Shown piece by piece: positions 34,175 to 42,574 of a stretch of DNA of 64,000 bases (its first letter is position 1; each line of letters starts with the position of its first letter). The notes below the pieces were generated by a model. The model did not search any database, had not been told where the DNA came from, and saw only the letters and a list, made by a program, of their open reading frames with translations. Source of the stretch: an uncultured Alistipes sp. (GTDB lineage: Bacteria > Bacteroidota > Bacteroidia > Bacteroidales > Rikenellaceae); assembly GCA_900550375.1 (NCBI GenBank), contig URRP01000004.1, positions 20,421-84,420 of the forward strand, in the 5' to 3' direction. A program made the position numbers and the translations under genes.

Positions 34175-34182
34175 TACCTTTG
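34175..34182 (+). promoter_or_regulatory. -7 element of the divergent lipoprotein/PepSY/ABC operon
   Basis: TACCTTTG matches TAnnTTTG and lies 29 bases before ATG 34211. The two divergent -7 elements are about 100 bases apart, so one regulator could control both operons. Confidence 0.55.
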
Positions 34183-34210
34183 CCCCGTACAAATAACTAA
34201 AATTCGCAAA

Positions 34211-34807
34211 ATGATGAAAACGAACAAATTGATGATGTCGGCGACTGCTCTCCTGTTGCTTCTGGCGGGTATCGGATGCGGCAGCCGCACGACGAAGGCG
34301 GGGTCGGCAGCCGCTGTCGCAGTGGCTACGGCCGGCGAGGCCTTGCAGATCGACGACCTGCTGGCAGAAGCCGATTCACTGGCTGGCAAAGAGGTATGGA
34401 TCGAAGGCGTATGTACGCACGCCTGCAAGCACGGCGCGCGCAAGATTTTCCTGATGGGCAGCGACGATACGCAGATGATTCGCGTCGAGAGCGGAAAACT
34501 GGGAAAATTCGATCCGCAATGCGTGGGCAGCCTTGTCCGTGTAAAGGGGATACTGCGCGAGCAGCGCGTGGACGAGGAGTATCTGCGCAGCTGGGAGGAG
34601 CAGGTTCGTGCACAAACGGCCGAACAGCACGGAACGGCCGCCGCCGGCTGCGATTCGGAGAAGAATGCCCGCGGCGAGACGGCTGCGACCGTCGACGGCC
34701 GCATCGCCGATTTCCGCCGCAAGATCGCAGAACGCAACGCGGTCGAGGGGAAACCTTATCTGTCGTTCTATTTCGTAGAGGCCCAGTCGTATGAGTTCGA
34801 CCGGTAG
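34211..34807 (+). CDS. OB-fold-like lipoprotein
   Basis: A 198-residue protein starting MMKTNKLMMSATALLLLLAG, with lipobox LAGIGC. The upstream open frame from 34109 crosses the promoter and is rejected. The central domain (DLLAEADSLAGKEVWIEGVC, then KIFLMGSDDTQMIRVESG and CVGSLVRVKGILREQ) looks like the nucleic-acid/OB tRNA_anti-like fold found in some Bacteroidetes periplasmic lipoproteins. The cysteines in CTHACKHGARK could bind metal or heme. It overlaps the next gene by 17 bases, so the two are co-translated. Confidence 0.78.
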   Translation: MMKTNKLMMSATALLLLLAGIGCGSRTTKAGSAAAVAVATAGEALQIDDLLAEADSLAGKEVWIEGVCTHACKHGARKIFLMGSDDTQMIRVESGKLGKFDPQCVGSLVRVKGILREQRVDEEYLRSWEEQVRAQTAEQHGTAAAGCDSEKNARGETAATVDGRIADFRRKIAERNAVEGKPYLSFYFVEAQSYEFDR

Positions 34808-35360
34808 CCGGCTGCGCCGCTGGAGCCGGAACGTGCATCGCGAACTGTCGTTCTTCTTTTCGGGAATGCTGCTCATCTATGCCGTTTCGGGGCTGGTGAT
34901 GAACCACCGTGATACGATCAACCCCAACTATTCGGTCGAGCAGCGGCGCTACACGGTCGCGGAGCCGCTTCCCGCCCGAGATCGGCTGACGCGCGACGAC
35001 GTCGTCCGTCTGCTCGCACCGCTGGACGAGACTGACAACTATACCAAACATTACTTTCCCGAACCGGACGTACTCAAAGTCTTTCTGAAAGGCGGTTCGA
35101 GCCTTATGGTGCGGCTTTCGGACGGCGAGGCGTTCTACGAAAAATTGACCCGCCGGCCCGTATTGGGGGCCATGACCCGTCTGCATTACAACCCCGGACG
35201 GTGGTGGACGTGGTTTTCGGACTTGTTCGCTGCGGGGTTGATGGCGATCGTCGTGAGCGGCTTGCTGCTGCTCAAGGGGCCGAAGGGAATCTGGGGTCGG
35301 GGCGGCGTGGAGCTGGCCGCCGGCATTGCGATTCCATTGTTGTTTCTGATTTTCTTTTGA
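34791..35360 (+). CDS. PepSY-associated inner-membrane protein
   Basis: A 189-residue protein. A first membrane helix contains LSFFFSGMLLIYAVSGLVMNHRD. A periplasmic PepSY-like domain follows (about 60-125, EPDVLKVFLKGGSSLMVRLSDG). A second helix pair at the C-terminus has LHYNPGRWWTWFSDLFAAGL and ends LAAGIAIPLLFLIFF. The two His-containing helix ends (NVHRELSF and TRLHYNPG) resemble the heme-ligating pattern of PepSY iron-siderophore reductases. It probably transfers electrons to ferric complexes or heme in the periplasm; this is inference from family and context. Confidence 0.83.
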   Translation: MSSTGSRLRRWSRNVHRELSFFFSGMLLIYAVSGLVMNHRDTINPNYSVEQRRYTVAEPLPARDRLTRDDVVRLLAPLDETDNYTKHYFPEPDVLKVFLKGGSSLMVRLSDGEAFYEKLTRRPVLGAMTRLHYNPGRWWTWFSDLFAAGLMAIVVSGLLLLKGPKGIWGRGGVELAAGIAIPLLFLIFF

Positions 35361-35362
35361 GT

Positions 35363-36250
35363 ATGAGTGCAATCATCGAGTGTCGCAATCTGACACACTA
35401 TTACGGTCGGCGGCTGATCTACCGCGATCTGAGTTTCGACGTACCGCAGGGACGGATATTGGGTCTGCTGGGAAAAAACGGTACAGGCAAGACCACGACC
35501 ATCAATATCCTGAGCGGTTATCTGAAGCCCCGCAGCGGCGAGTGCCGCATCTTCGGACAGGAGGTGCAGAAGCTCGATCCGGTGCTGCGGCGCAATATCG
35601 GCCTGCTGATCGAAGGGCATGTGCAGTATCAGTTCATGACCATCGAACAGATCGAGAAGTTCTACTCGGCCTTCTACCCCGCTTGGCGGCGTGATGCCTA
35701 CTACGAGCTGATGCGCAAGCTGAAGGTCGCATCCGGCCAGCGTATTTCGCGCATGTCGTGCGGGCAGCGTTCGCAGGTGGCGCTCGGGCTGATTCTGGCG
35801 CAGAATCCCGAACTGCTCGTGCTCGACGACTTCTCGCTGGGACTCGATCCGGGTTACCGCCGGTTGTTCGTCGACTACCTGCGCGAATATGCCCGTGCCG
35901 AGTCGAAAACCGTCTTCCTGACCTCGCACATCATTCAGGACATGGAGCGTCTGGTCGACGACTGCATTATCATGGACTACGGCAGCATCCTGACCCAGCG
36001 GCCCGTCGCGGAGTTGCTGGCGGAGGTACGGCGGTATCGCTTCACCGTGCCCGAGGGGTATGAGATTCCCGACACGAAGGGGTTTTGTCACCCGTCGGTG
36101 ATCCGCAATCGGGCCGAACTCTTTTCGTTCCTGCCGTCCGTCGAGGTCGAACGGACGCTGCAACAGTTACAGGTGCCTTACGGCGAATTTACGTCCGAGC
36201 AGGCGGCGTCGCTCGAAGACGCCTTTATCGGTCTGACCGGAAAATATTGA
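35363..36250 (+). CDS. ABC transporter ATP-binding protein
   Basis: A 295-residue protein starting MSAIIECRNLTHYYGRRLIY at ATG 35363; the longer open frame lies inside the PepSY gene. Walker A is GLLGKNGTGKTT (about 36-47), and the signature is MSCGQRSQVALG instead of LSGGQ. Walker B reads LLVLDDFSLGLDPG, so the usual catalytic Glu is Asp. The H-loop is FLTSHIIQD. A C-terminal extension (about 225-295) is of the kind seen in YxeM/GldA-like exporters. It pairs with the ABC-2 type permease six bases downstream and may move a metabolite or protein across the inner membrane. Confidence 0.92.
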   Translation: MSAIIECRNLTHYYGRRLIYRDLSFDVPQGRILGLLGKNGTGKTTTINILSGYLKPRSGECRIFGQEVQKLDPVLRRNIGLLIEGHVQYQFMTIEQIEKFYSAFYPAWRRDAYYELMRKLKVASGQRISRMSCGQRSQVALGLILAQNPELLVLDDFSLGLDPGYRRLFVDYLREYARAESKTVFLTSHIIQDMERLVDDCIIMDYGSILTQRPVAELLAEVRRYRFTVPEGYEIPDTKGFCHPSVIRNRAELFSFLPSVEVERTLQQLQVPYGEFTSEQAASLEDAFIGLTGKY

Positions 36251-36256
36251 TGAATT

Positions 36257-36928
36257 ATGTTACGAGCTATCTTTTATAAGGAGTGGTTGAAGACGCGCTG
36301 GTACTATCTGGTGGCCGTGCTTCTCTCGCTCGGTTTTGTCGGCTACGTGCTGTTGAACTTCTTCCGTGCGGCGGGGTTGAAGGGTATCGCCCACCTGTGG
36401 GAGGTGATGCTGCTGCGCGATGCGGTGTTCGTCGACCTGCTGCAATTCGTGCCGTTGGTCGTGGGGCTGCTCTTCGCCGTGGTGCAGTTCGTGCCCGAGA
36501 TGCAGCGCAAATGTTTGAAGCTGACGCTTCATCTGCCCTGTTCGGAGTTGAAGATGATCGGCGCGATGCTGCTCTTCGGCGGACTGCTGCTGGGGGCGTT
36601 GTTCGCCGTGTCGCTCGGCGTGCTGTACGTCGCTTTTCAGGGCGTGCTGGCACCCGAACTGGTGCGGCATATCCTGCTGACGGCTGCTCCGTGGTATGCG
36701 GCGGGAATCGCCGCCTATCTGCTCGCGGCGTGGATCTGTCTGGAACCGACATGGCGTCGCCGGCTGCTCTACGGCGTCGTTGCGGTGTGCGTGCTGCGGC
36801 TCTTTTTTCTGGCGCCTGCGCCCGAGGCTTACGACGGTTTTCTGCCGTGGCTGACGCTCTGCGCTTTGTCGACCGCTTCTTGGGCGTGGTGGTCGGTCGT
36901 CCGGTTCAAGGAGGGCCGGCAGGATTAA
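36257..36928 (+). CDS. ABC-2 type permease
   Basis: A 223-residue integral membrane protein with six hydrophobic segments. It begins MLRAIFYKEWLKTRWYYLVA, the cytosolic KEWLKTR start common to ABC-2 permeases. The loop PEMQRKCLKLTLHLPCSELK between helices two and three resembles the coupling region that touches the ATPase. It lies six bases after the ATPase gene. Unlike importers of the FecCD class, ABC-2 permeases usually export or perform membrane work, which is odd in an uptake locus. Confidence 0.88.
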   Translation: MLRAIFYKEWLKTRWYYLVAVLLSLGFVGYVLLNFFRAAGLKGIAHLWEVMLLRDAVFVDLLQFVPLVVGLLFAVVQFVPEMQRKCLKLTLHLPCSELKMIGAMLLFGGLLLGALFAVSLGVLYVAFQGVLAPELVRHILLTAAPWYAAGIAAYLLAAWICLEPTWRRRLLYGVVAVCVLRLFFLAPAPEAYDGFLPWLTLCALSTASWAWWSVVRFKEGRQD

Positions 36929-36947
36929 CGAATAACTGTGTGAATAT

Positions 36948-37982
36948 ATGATACGTTTCAGCAAACTCTTTTTTGGCTTCACCGTGGTCGTGCTGTTGCT
37001 GTGGCTGCTGCCGTGGGCCTATAATTTCGCCTTCTACAAACCCGAACGGACGCCCTTCACGCTGTGGAGCTGCGTGGTCGGCGACTTCGCCGTGATCGAT
37101 TTTTCGGGCGACGAGGTCGTTCGCCGCGATCGCCGCGGACGCACTTATACCGATCGGGAGTTCGACAGCATTCTGCCGACCTTCTATGCGCGGCAGCTGC
37201 TCAACGACGAGCGGTTCCCCGATTCGCTGTGCGGCGTGGCCGTCACGCCCCGCCTGTTGCAGAGCGAGAACTTCATGTTCCGTTCGACCCCGTTGGAGAT
37301 CGTCAAACCGCATACGGGACTTTATCCGCTTCTGGAGTCGATGTCGGGGCGCGTCGATCTGGAGATGCCCGACGACGTTTTCCGCATCGCGCCTTCGGGC
37401 ATCGAGTTCGTCGTCATGGCGACCAACCGCATCGACCGCGAAAAGAGCGGTCGTTTCACCGAGGCGATGACCCGCAAGGGTTTCCGTTTTCCGGCGCTCG
37501 CCGTGGCGGGTAATCCGTCGACGCGCAAGGAGTACGACGAAGGGTATCTGCTGCTCGACGCTTCGCGGCAGCTGTTCCATCTCAAACAGGTCAAGGGGCG
37601 TCCTTATGTCCGTGCGATCGAACTGCCCGAAGGTATGCAGGCCGAACACCTCTTCGTGACGGAATTTCCGGCCCGCCGAACGCTGGGATTTCTGACCGAT
37701 GCTAAAAACGGCTTCTACGTGCTTCTGAAACCCTCTTACGAGATCGTTCGCGTGGGGATTCCGTCGTGGAATCCCGAATGCGAGTCGCTGACCGTCATCG
37801 GGAATCTGTTCGACTGGACGCTGCGGGTTACGGGCGGCGATGCCGACCGTTATTATGCGGTCGACGCCCGACAGGGTTACCGACTGCTCGACTCGATGAT
37901 CTACGAGTCGCACAGCGCTCCCCTGCCCGGACTGGCCTTTACGTCGTATGACGACGGCTATGTGAAACCCCGCTTCGAGTAG
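36948..37982 (+). CDS. DUF4857-like membrane-anchored protein
   Basis: A 344-residue protein. One N-terminal membrane anchor (FFGFTVVVLLLWLLPWAYNF, about 8-27) is followed by a large extracytoplasmic beta-rich domain. Conserved-looking stretches are YTDREFDSILPTFYARQLL and FRIAPSGIEFVVMATNRID, and it ends FTSYDDGYVKPRFE. The arrangement ABC ATPase-permease-DUF4857 recurs in Bacteroides, and DUF4857 probably forms part of the transporter. It is the last gene of the plus operon and is followed by a perfect terminator. Confidence 0.8.
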   Translation: MIRFSKLFFGFTVVVLLLWLLPWAYNFAFYKPERTPFTLWSCVVGDFAVIDFSGDEVVRRDRRGRTYTDREFDSILPTFYARQLLNDERFPDSLCGVAVTPRLLQSENFMFRSTPLEIVKPHTGLYPLLESMSGRVDLEMPDDVFRIAPSGIEFVVMATNRIDREKSGRFTEAMTRKGFRFPALAVAGNPSTRKEYDEGYLLLDASRQLFHLKQVKGRPYVRAIELPEGMQAEHLFVTEFPARRTLGFLTDAKNGFYVLLKPSYEIVRVGIPSWNPECESLTVIGNLFDWTLRVTGGDADRYYAVDARQGYRLLDSMIYESHSAPLPGLAFTSYDDGYVKPRFE

Positions 37983-38020
37983 TGCGATGCCTTTTGTGAA
38001 AGAGGGCTGACCTTATATTC

Positions 38021-38056
38021 ATCAGCAGGATAATCGAATTCGATTATCCTGCTGAT
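38021..38056. terminator. Strong bidirectional terminator after DUF4857 gene
   Basis: ATCAGCAGGATAATCG (38021-38036), AATT loop, CGATTATCCTGCTGAT (38041-38056), then TTTTT. This is a perfect 16-pair stem; the minus-strand lipoprotein gene converges on it. Confidence 0.93.
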
Positions 38057-38132
38057 TTTTAGGTGTTTTATTCCGATTGGAGTGAAGACGCGATGCCGTG
38101 TCGCATGGCGGTCATTTCATGATTCTCGGTAT

Positions 38133-38651
38133 CTAAATGATGGTTATCTTAACGTCGATCGCGCTTCCGGGAAGTTTGGAGTATAGTCCCCAAACGTAAA
38201 ATGTGGTTATGACCGTCGGAGACGCTCCTCCCATTTTGCTGTATATCAGATTCAACGTCATTTTACCGGATTCGGTGCCGGTGTCGACAGCCTGCTTCTC
38301 AAAAGAGTATCCGGGGTGCCCCAACAGATGCTGTCCGATAATGAGCGTGTATTTCTCGAAGTCGATGACCGGCAGTACAGCCGAAGGAGGTGCAACGGCC
38401 TCGAACTCTTCCGTGCTGTTGATCAGGAAACATTCCGTTTCCTTACCGTGGATTTCACTGAAATTGAATCCTACTTCGGAATGATTGTAAGAACTCTTCG
38501 GCAGATGCGTCTTGAAAAAAGCCGTTACCTCCTCGGAGGCGGCGACGGGAGGCGTGCCGACAACTTCGGGTTCTTTCGAATCATTACACGCAACAAGACT
38601 TCCGCCCAGCAGGAGCAGGGCTACTTTCAAAATCAGAATGTTGGATTTCAT
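38133..38651 (-). CDS. Lipoprotein of unknown function
   Basis: A 172-residue protein. The lipoprotein signal MKSNILILKVALLLLGGSLV ends before Cys22 (VACNDSKEP). The mature part contains VGFNFSEIHGKETECFLINSTEEFEA, DFEKYTLIIGQHLLGHPGYS and a strand-rich end TTFYVWGLYSKLPGSAIDV. The FEKYTLIIG-type text recurs in Bacteroidetes lipoproteins of unknown role. It is monocistronic and convergent with the metal-uptake operon. No function is supported. Confidence 0.78.
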   Translation of the reverse strand: MKSNILILKVALLLLGGSLVACNDSKEPEVVGTPPVAASEEVTAFFKTHLPKSSYNHSEVGFNFSEIHGKETECFLINSTEEFEAVAPPSAVLPVIDFEKYTLIIGQHLLGHPGYSFEKQAVDTGTESGKMTLNLIYSKMGGASPTVITTFYVWGLYSKLPGSAIDVKITII

Positions 38652-39011
38652 GTTAGGATGGTTTTAGGTTTGAAATGAATCGTCGGAGTGTTTTGCCGTG
38701 AATCTTATGAATTAGGTTACTGTGGTCATTAGACAAATTGCGAATTTTTGAGCGTTTTTAAAACACCAAATGATTAAAACATTTAAAAAAGTATTGTTAT
38801 TTTAGCGTAAAGTTATTGAAATTAGCTGTCTTTTCAATGATTTTTGCAAAGTTTCTTTCGGCTCAGATCGAAAAAAGGGAATGATGCTAAAGGGATGTGT
38901 TTGTATTTTTTTGTAATACGTTGTTGGTTTGCAGATTGCAAGAGAAAAATATTCTGGTATTTCAAAAATCGAAGCGTTCTCCCTTTTGGTATCATTTTAC
39001 TATGAAACGAA
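38652..39011. other. AT-rich intergenic region, no gene
   Basis: About 360 bases with no supported reading frame. The first 60 bases are the leader of the minus-strand lipoprotein gene. The rest is AT-rich, with homopolymer A and T runs and no clear repeat or RNA. The plus-strand frame that starts at 38897 is a shadow of the M23 peptidase gene. Confidence 0.55.
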
Positions 39012-39039
39012 CGCCTGCTTCCCTTGTCGGAAGCAGGCG
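39012..39039 (-). terminator. Terminator of the yicC-to-M23 operon
   Basis: CGCCTGCTTCC (39012-39022) pairs with GGAAGCAGGCG (39029-39039) around CTTGTC. On the minus strand GTTCGTTTCAT follows. It lies 23 bases beyond the M23 stop. Confidence 0.75.
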
Positions 39040-39061
39040 CTTGTCGTTTGTCGGACAGAGC

Positions 39062-40144
39062 TTATCGTACCCGCAGCGAGCGGCCGATGCGCAGCGTCGT
39101 GGTGCGCGAAATGCCGTTGAGCTGGCAGAGCCGCGAGATGCTTGTGCCGTAACGCGATGCAATGCCGCCCAGCGTATCGCCCGAGCGGATTTTGTGGTAT
39201 TGGGCCGATGCGAGTGCCTTGCGCGCCTCTTCGGCCTTCTTTTCGTCGTTGGCTTCAGCCTCCTCGTCTTCGAAGTCCTGCGAAGCGTTCGAATGGATGT
39301 CCAGATAACCTTTTTTCAGCAGAAAGGTTTCGCGCCGCAGGTTGCCGCTCTGGAAATCGATCAGCCGTTCGGGGTCGAACGACTGCCCGCAGTAGCGCGT
39401 CTCGAAATGGAGGTGCGGTCCGGTACTGCGGCCCGTGCTGCCGCCGTAACCGATGATCTGGCCCGCCTCGACCCACTCGTCGGCGTGTACGATCCGCTCC
39501 GAGAGGTGACCGTAGAAGGTCTCCAGTCCGTTATCGTGTCGGATGACGACCAGATTGCCGTACCCGCCCGACTTGGACGACGGCATCGAGATGCGCACCT
39601 TGCCGTTGAAAGAGGCATAGATCGGATCGCCCATCTTCAGCGGCAGGTCGACGCCCTGATGCTTGCGCCGGCGGCGCATACCGAACTTCGAACGGATGTT
39701 GGCCTTGTAGGGATAGTGATAGCATTTGAGCGAGTCGACCAGCTCGATATCCACCGTACGGGGCAGGTCGGCGAGCGTCACCGTTTCGCGGTAGGGAAAG
39801 AGCTTGGTCGTGTCCCAGCAGCGGGTATAGACCTCGCTGTCTTTGACGTAATCGCGATTGCGGAGGTATTTCCACGTATTGTCGTTGAACAGGACGATCA
39901 TCACCGCGTCATTGCCCGAAGGGAGCGTATCGACGGCGATCACACCGTTGATGTATTCGGTCGATTCGACGGGCTGAGGCTCTTTCTGGGGCTTGAGGGT
40001 CTCGGCCTGCTCTTTTTCGAGACAGTCGATCTCTGTCTGAATCTCTTGCAGGAGTTTGCGCATGTGATCGAGGCTTTGGGCCTGCAAACCGGCAGTCGTA
40101 CCGGCGAAAAGAAGGGTAAGAATAAGGTAACGCAATTTCATCAA
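39062..40144 (-). CDS. Secreted M23 peptidoglycan endopeptidase with C-terminal LysM
   Basis: A 360-residue protein. Signal peptide MMKLRYLILTLLFAGTTAGL. A short coiled coil (about 25-55) precedes the M23 domain (about 145-260). Its zinc motifs are HQGVDLPLK (first His and Asp) and GPHLHFETRYC (HxH), both intact. A Glu/Ala-rich linker leads to a LysM domain (about 312-360, YHKIRSGDTLGGIASRYGTS). It cuts peptide cross-links in the cell wall, and the LysM anchors it to glycan. It is the last gene of an operon with ddl, which also serves peptidoglycan. Confidence 0.95.
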   Translation of the reverse strand: MMKLRYLILTLLFAGTTAGLQAQSLDHMRKLLQEIQTEIDCLEKEQAETLKPQKEPQPVESTEYINGVIAVDTLPSGNDAVMIVLFNDNTWKYLRNRDYVKDSEVYTRCWDTTKLFPYRETVTLADLPRTVDIELVDSLKCYHYPYKANIRSKFGMRRRRKHQGVDLPLKMGDPIYASFNGKVRISMPSSKSGGYGNLVVIRHDNGLETFYGHLSERIVHADEWVEAGQIIGYGGSTGRSTGPHLHFETRYCGQSFDPERLIDFQSGNLRRETFLLKKGYLDIHSNASQDFEDEEAEANDEKKAEEARKALASAQYHKIRSGDTLGGIASRYGTSISRLCQLNGISRTTTLRIGRSLRVR

Positions 40145-40177
40145 ATGTGTGTTTAGTAGTGTTAAATCGAATAAAAA

Positions 40178-40756
40178 TCAGTGCTCCTGTTCCCGCAGGA
40201 ACTCTTCGGCCGTTTCGAGCGCTCGGTAGAACTCCTCGCCGAAACGGCGGACGATCGGCTCCCGAAGAGCTTTGTAAACGGGGATTCCCAGTTGTCGGCC
40301 GCACGCGACTGCCGGCCGGCACACCTCCCAGCGGTGGTAATTGAGTCCCAGCATCCCGTTCGAGAAACGGACGACGCGGATCGGATAGAGATGGCACGAG
40401 ATCGGCTTGGGGAACGAGCATCGCCCTTCGCGGAACGCCCGTTCGACGGCGCAGAGCGTGATGCCGTTTTCTGTGTAGGCGTAGGCGCACTCGGCGTCGT
40501 CGACCAGCGGCGTGGTGTAGTCGCCCTCGTCGTCCACGACCATGAAGCCCTGCCGTTCCACGGCGGCGATACCCGCAGGCGTCATGTAGGGTTTGTAGCG
40601 TTCGTACTCGGCTTCGAGCGTTGCGACCTCTTCGATTTCGAGCGGCGCTCCGGCGTTGCCCTCGACGCAGCAGATGCCTTTGCAGCGGCCCAGATCGCAG
40701 GCGAAACATTCGCGCAGCAGATCGAGACTTACGATCTTGTCATCGATTTCGATCAT
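40178..40756 (-). CDS. DUF3109 family cysteine-rich protein
   Basis: A 192-residue protein. Cysteines cluster as CFACDLGRCKGICC near residues 17-31, with further cysteines in CAYAYTENGITLCAVE, FPKPISCHLYPIRV and EVCRPAVACGRQLG. This is the pattern of YkgJ/DUF3109 proteins, thought to bind an Fe-S cluster or zinc. Its ATG overlaps the ddl stop (ATGA), so it is translationally coupled to ddl. The function of the family is not established. Confidence 0.9.
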   Translation of the reverse strand: MIEIDDKIVSLDLLRECFACDLGRCKGICCVEGNAGAPLEIEEVATLEAEYERYKPYMTPAGIAAVERQGFMVVDDEGDYTTPLVDDAECAYAYTENGITLCAVERAFREGRCSFPKPISCHLYPIRVVRFSNGMLGLNYHRWEVCRPAVACGRQLGIPVYKALREPIVRRFGEEFYRALETAEEFLREQEH

Positions 40757-41742
40757 GACGTGCGGCAGGTATCGGCGATGATGATGTCGTACAGCTCGCC
40801 CAGCGTCATGCCGGCGGCGCGCACCTGCTTGGGAACGATGCTGCCGCCGCTCATGCCGGGGATGGTGTTGATCTCGATCAGATAGGGACGGCCTTCGGGC
40901 GTGACGATGAAATCCACGCGCACGACGCCACGGCAGCGGCAGGCTTTGTAGGCCGCCAGCGTGAAGCGGTTCAGCTCGGCCGCGATGTCGGGAGCGATGT
41001 CGGCCGGCGTGATCTCGTCCGAAAAACCAGCTTCGTATTTGGCTTGGAAGTCGAAAAAGGCCTTTTTCGATCGGATCTCTGTAATCGGGAACAGATACTC
41101 CCGACCACCGGCGATCAGCACGCCGCAGCCCATCTCACGACCCGCGATGCACTCCTCGACGAGCACCTCCTCGCTCTCGGAGAAGGCCCGCTCGACGGCG
41201 GCGGGAATCTCGTCGGCCCGTTCGATGCGCGTCACGCCGAAACTGCTGCCCGAGGCGTTGGGCTTGACGAAGAGCGGCAGTCCCAGTTCGGCGACGATGG
41301 CGGCCGGATCGACCGCATCGCCGCGGCGGATGAACCGCTCGCGGGCCAGCCCCACGCCCGTCGCGGCGACGGCGCGTTTGGTCGTAACCTTGTCGAAGGT
41401 AATGACCGATGAGGTCATCGAGCACGACGAATAGGGAATGCCCATGATGTCGAGATACCCCTGCAACTTGCCATCCTCGCCCGGCGTGCCGTGAATGAGG
41501 ATCAGCGCGTAGTCGAATTCGCGGCGGCAGCCGTCGACCGTGAGCGAGAAATCGTTCTTGTCGAGCGGCCATCGGCGGCCGTCGGGCGCCGTATAGCACC
41601 AGTCGCGATGGTGGACGTCTATGACCGTGACGTCGTATTTTTCGGAATCGAGCGCCGCCTCGATCTGGGCTGCGCTCTGCAATGCGATTTCCCGTTCCGA
41701 AGAGTCTCCTCCGGCCAGAAACGCGATCTTCAGTCTCTTCAT
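40753..41742 (-). CDS. ddl: D-alanine--D-alanine ligase
   Basis: A 329-residue ATP-grasp enzyme starting MKRLKIAFLAGGDSSEREIA at ATG 41742; the open frame beyond that runs back into nadD. N-terminal GGDSSERE matches the GGxSxE motif. Substrate- and ATP-binding stretches are LIHGTPGEDGKLQGYLD, LFVKPNASGSSFGVTRI, CRGVVRVDFIVT and LIEINTIPGMSGGSIVPKQ. It makes the D-Ala-D-Ala dipeptide for peptidoglycan. It lies seven bases after nadD and overlaps DUF3109. Confidence 0.97.
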   Translation of the reverse strand: MKRLKIAFLAGGDSSEREIALQSAAQIEAALDSEKYDVTVIDVHHRDWCYTAPDGRRWPLDKNDFSLTVDGCRREFDYALILIHGTPGEDGKLQGYLDIMGIPYSSCSMTSSVITFDKVTTKRAVAATGVGLARERFIRRGDAVDPAAIVAELGLPLFVKPNASGSSFGVTRIERADEIPAAVERAFSESEEVLVEECIAGREMGCGVLIAGGREYLFPITEIRSKKAFFDFQAKYEAGFSDEITPADIAPDIAAELNRFTLAAYKACRCRGVVRVDFIVTPEGRPYLIEINTIPGMSGGSIVPKQVRAAGMTLGELYDIIIADTCRTS

Positions 41743-41749
41743 ATCGTAT

Positions 41750-42562
41750 TTACGGGTTGTAAATGTCTTTGTAGCGGAATGCGAGGATTTCGTTGATCTG
41801 TTCGGCGTATTGCCGCACTTCATCGAGCGAGGGATCGATTTCGAGCGCGCGGTTGAGATCGTTGAGCGCCCTGCCCCATTCTTGGCGGCGGTAATAACAC
41901 CGTCCCCGTTCGACGAGCAGCGCGGCGTTCTGCGGGTCTTCGCCGATACGCAAGGTAAGCCGTTCGGCGTAGCGGACGGGGTCCCAGAGCCGTTTCTCGC
42001 GGATGTAATCGAGCACTTCGGGTGTAAGCATCGACGAGGCGTCGCCGCCCTGTTCCAATGCGCGGCGCACCTCGGTCGAGGAGTAGTCGCACAGCGGCGC
42101 TTCCTTCAGATAGGTGATCCGGTCGCGGTAGAGCGTCACTTCGTACTCCTTTCGCGGGTAGACCAGCAGCGGGTAGCCGTCGAGAATTTCGCGGTAGTCG
42201 CGCCAGCGTTCGAGCTGCGGCAGGAGATCGGCGCCCATCAGGATCGAAAAGCGCATTTCCCGACCGTAGTTCTGCGAGAGGTACCGCAGCGTGTTGATCG
42301 TGTAGGAAGGTTTTTCGAGCAGAAACTCGATGACCGACGGCTTGATCTTTTCCGGGAAGCGCGAGCGGCTACAAGCCAGTTCGGCCATTTCGAAGCGGTT
42401 CAGCTCGGGAGCGAGGGCGTCGTCCTCTTTCAGCGGGTTCTTCGGCGAGACGACGAGTACCACCTCGTCGCAGTCGGCATGTTCTGCCACCCATTCGGCA
42501 AGGGCGATATGCCCCCGATGAACGGGATTGAACGAACCGAAATAGAGGACGACGTGTTTCAC
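41750..42562 (-). CDS. nadD: Nicotinate-nucleotide adenylyltransferase with a C-terminal TPR extension
   Basis: A 270-residue protein. The catalytic domain (about 1-190) has YFGSFNPVHRGHIALA with HxGH, and the C-terminal YSSTEVRRAL that corresponds to ISSTxIR. It makes deamido-NAD. The extra C-terminal part (about 205-250) reads AALLVERGRCYYRRQEWGRA and then NDLNRALEIDPS, a single TPR-like repeat, followed by an acidic helix. Usual NadD proteins are about 190-210 residues, so this is a fusion of about 65 residues. It is in one operon with gmk and ddl. Confidence 0.95.
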   Translation of the reverse strand: MKHVVLYFGSFNPVHRGHIALAEWVAEHADCDEVVLVVSPKNPLKEDDALAPELNRFEMAELACSRSRFPEKIKPSVIEFLLEKPSYTINTLRYLSQNYGREMRFSILMGADLLPQLERWRDYREILDGYPLLVYPRKEYEVTLYRDRITYLKEAPLCDYSSTEVRRALEQGGDASSMLTPEVLDYIREKRLWDPVRYAERLTLRIGEDPQNAALLVERGRCYYRRQEWGRALNDLNRALEIDPSLDEVRQYAEQINEILAFRYKDIYNP

Positions 42563-42574
42563 GGCTTCACTGGT

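Noticed and set aside
38897..40156. Plus-strand frame of 419 codons
   Set aside because: Antisense shadow of the M23 peptidase gene, whose zinc motifs are intact on the minus strand.
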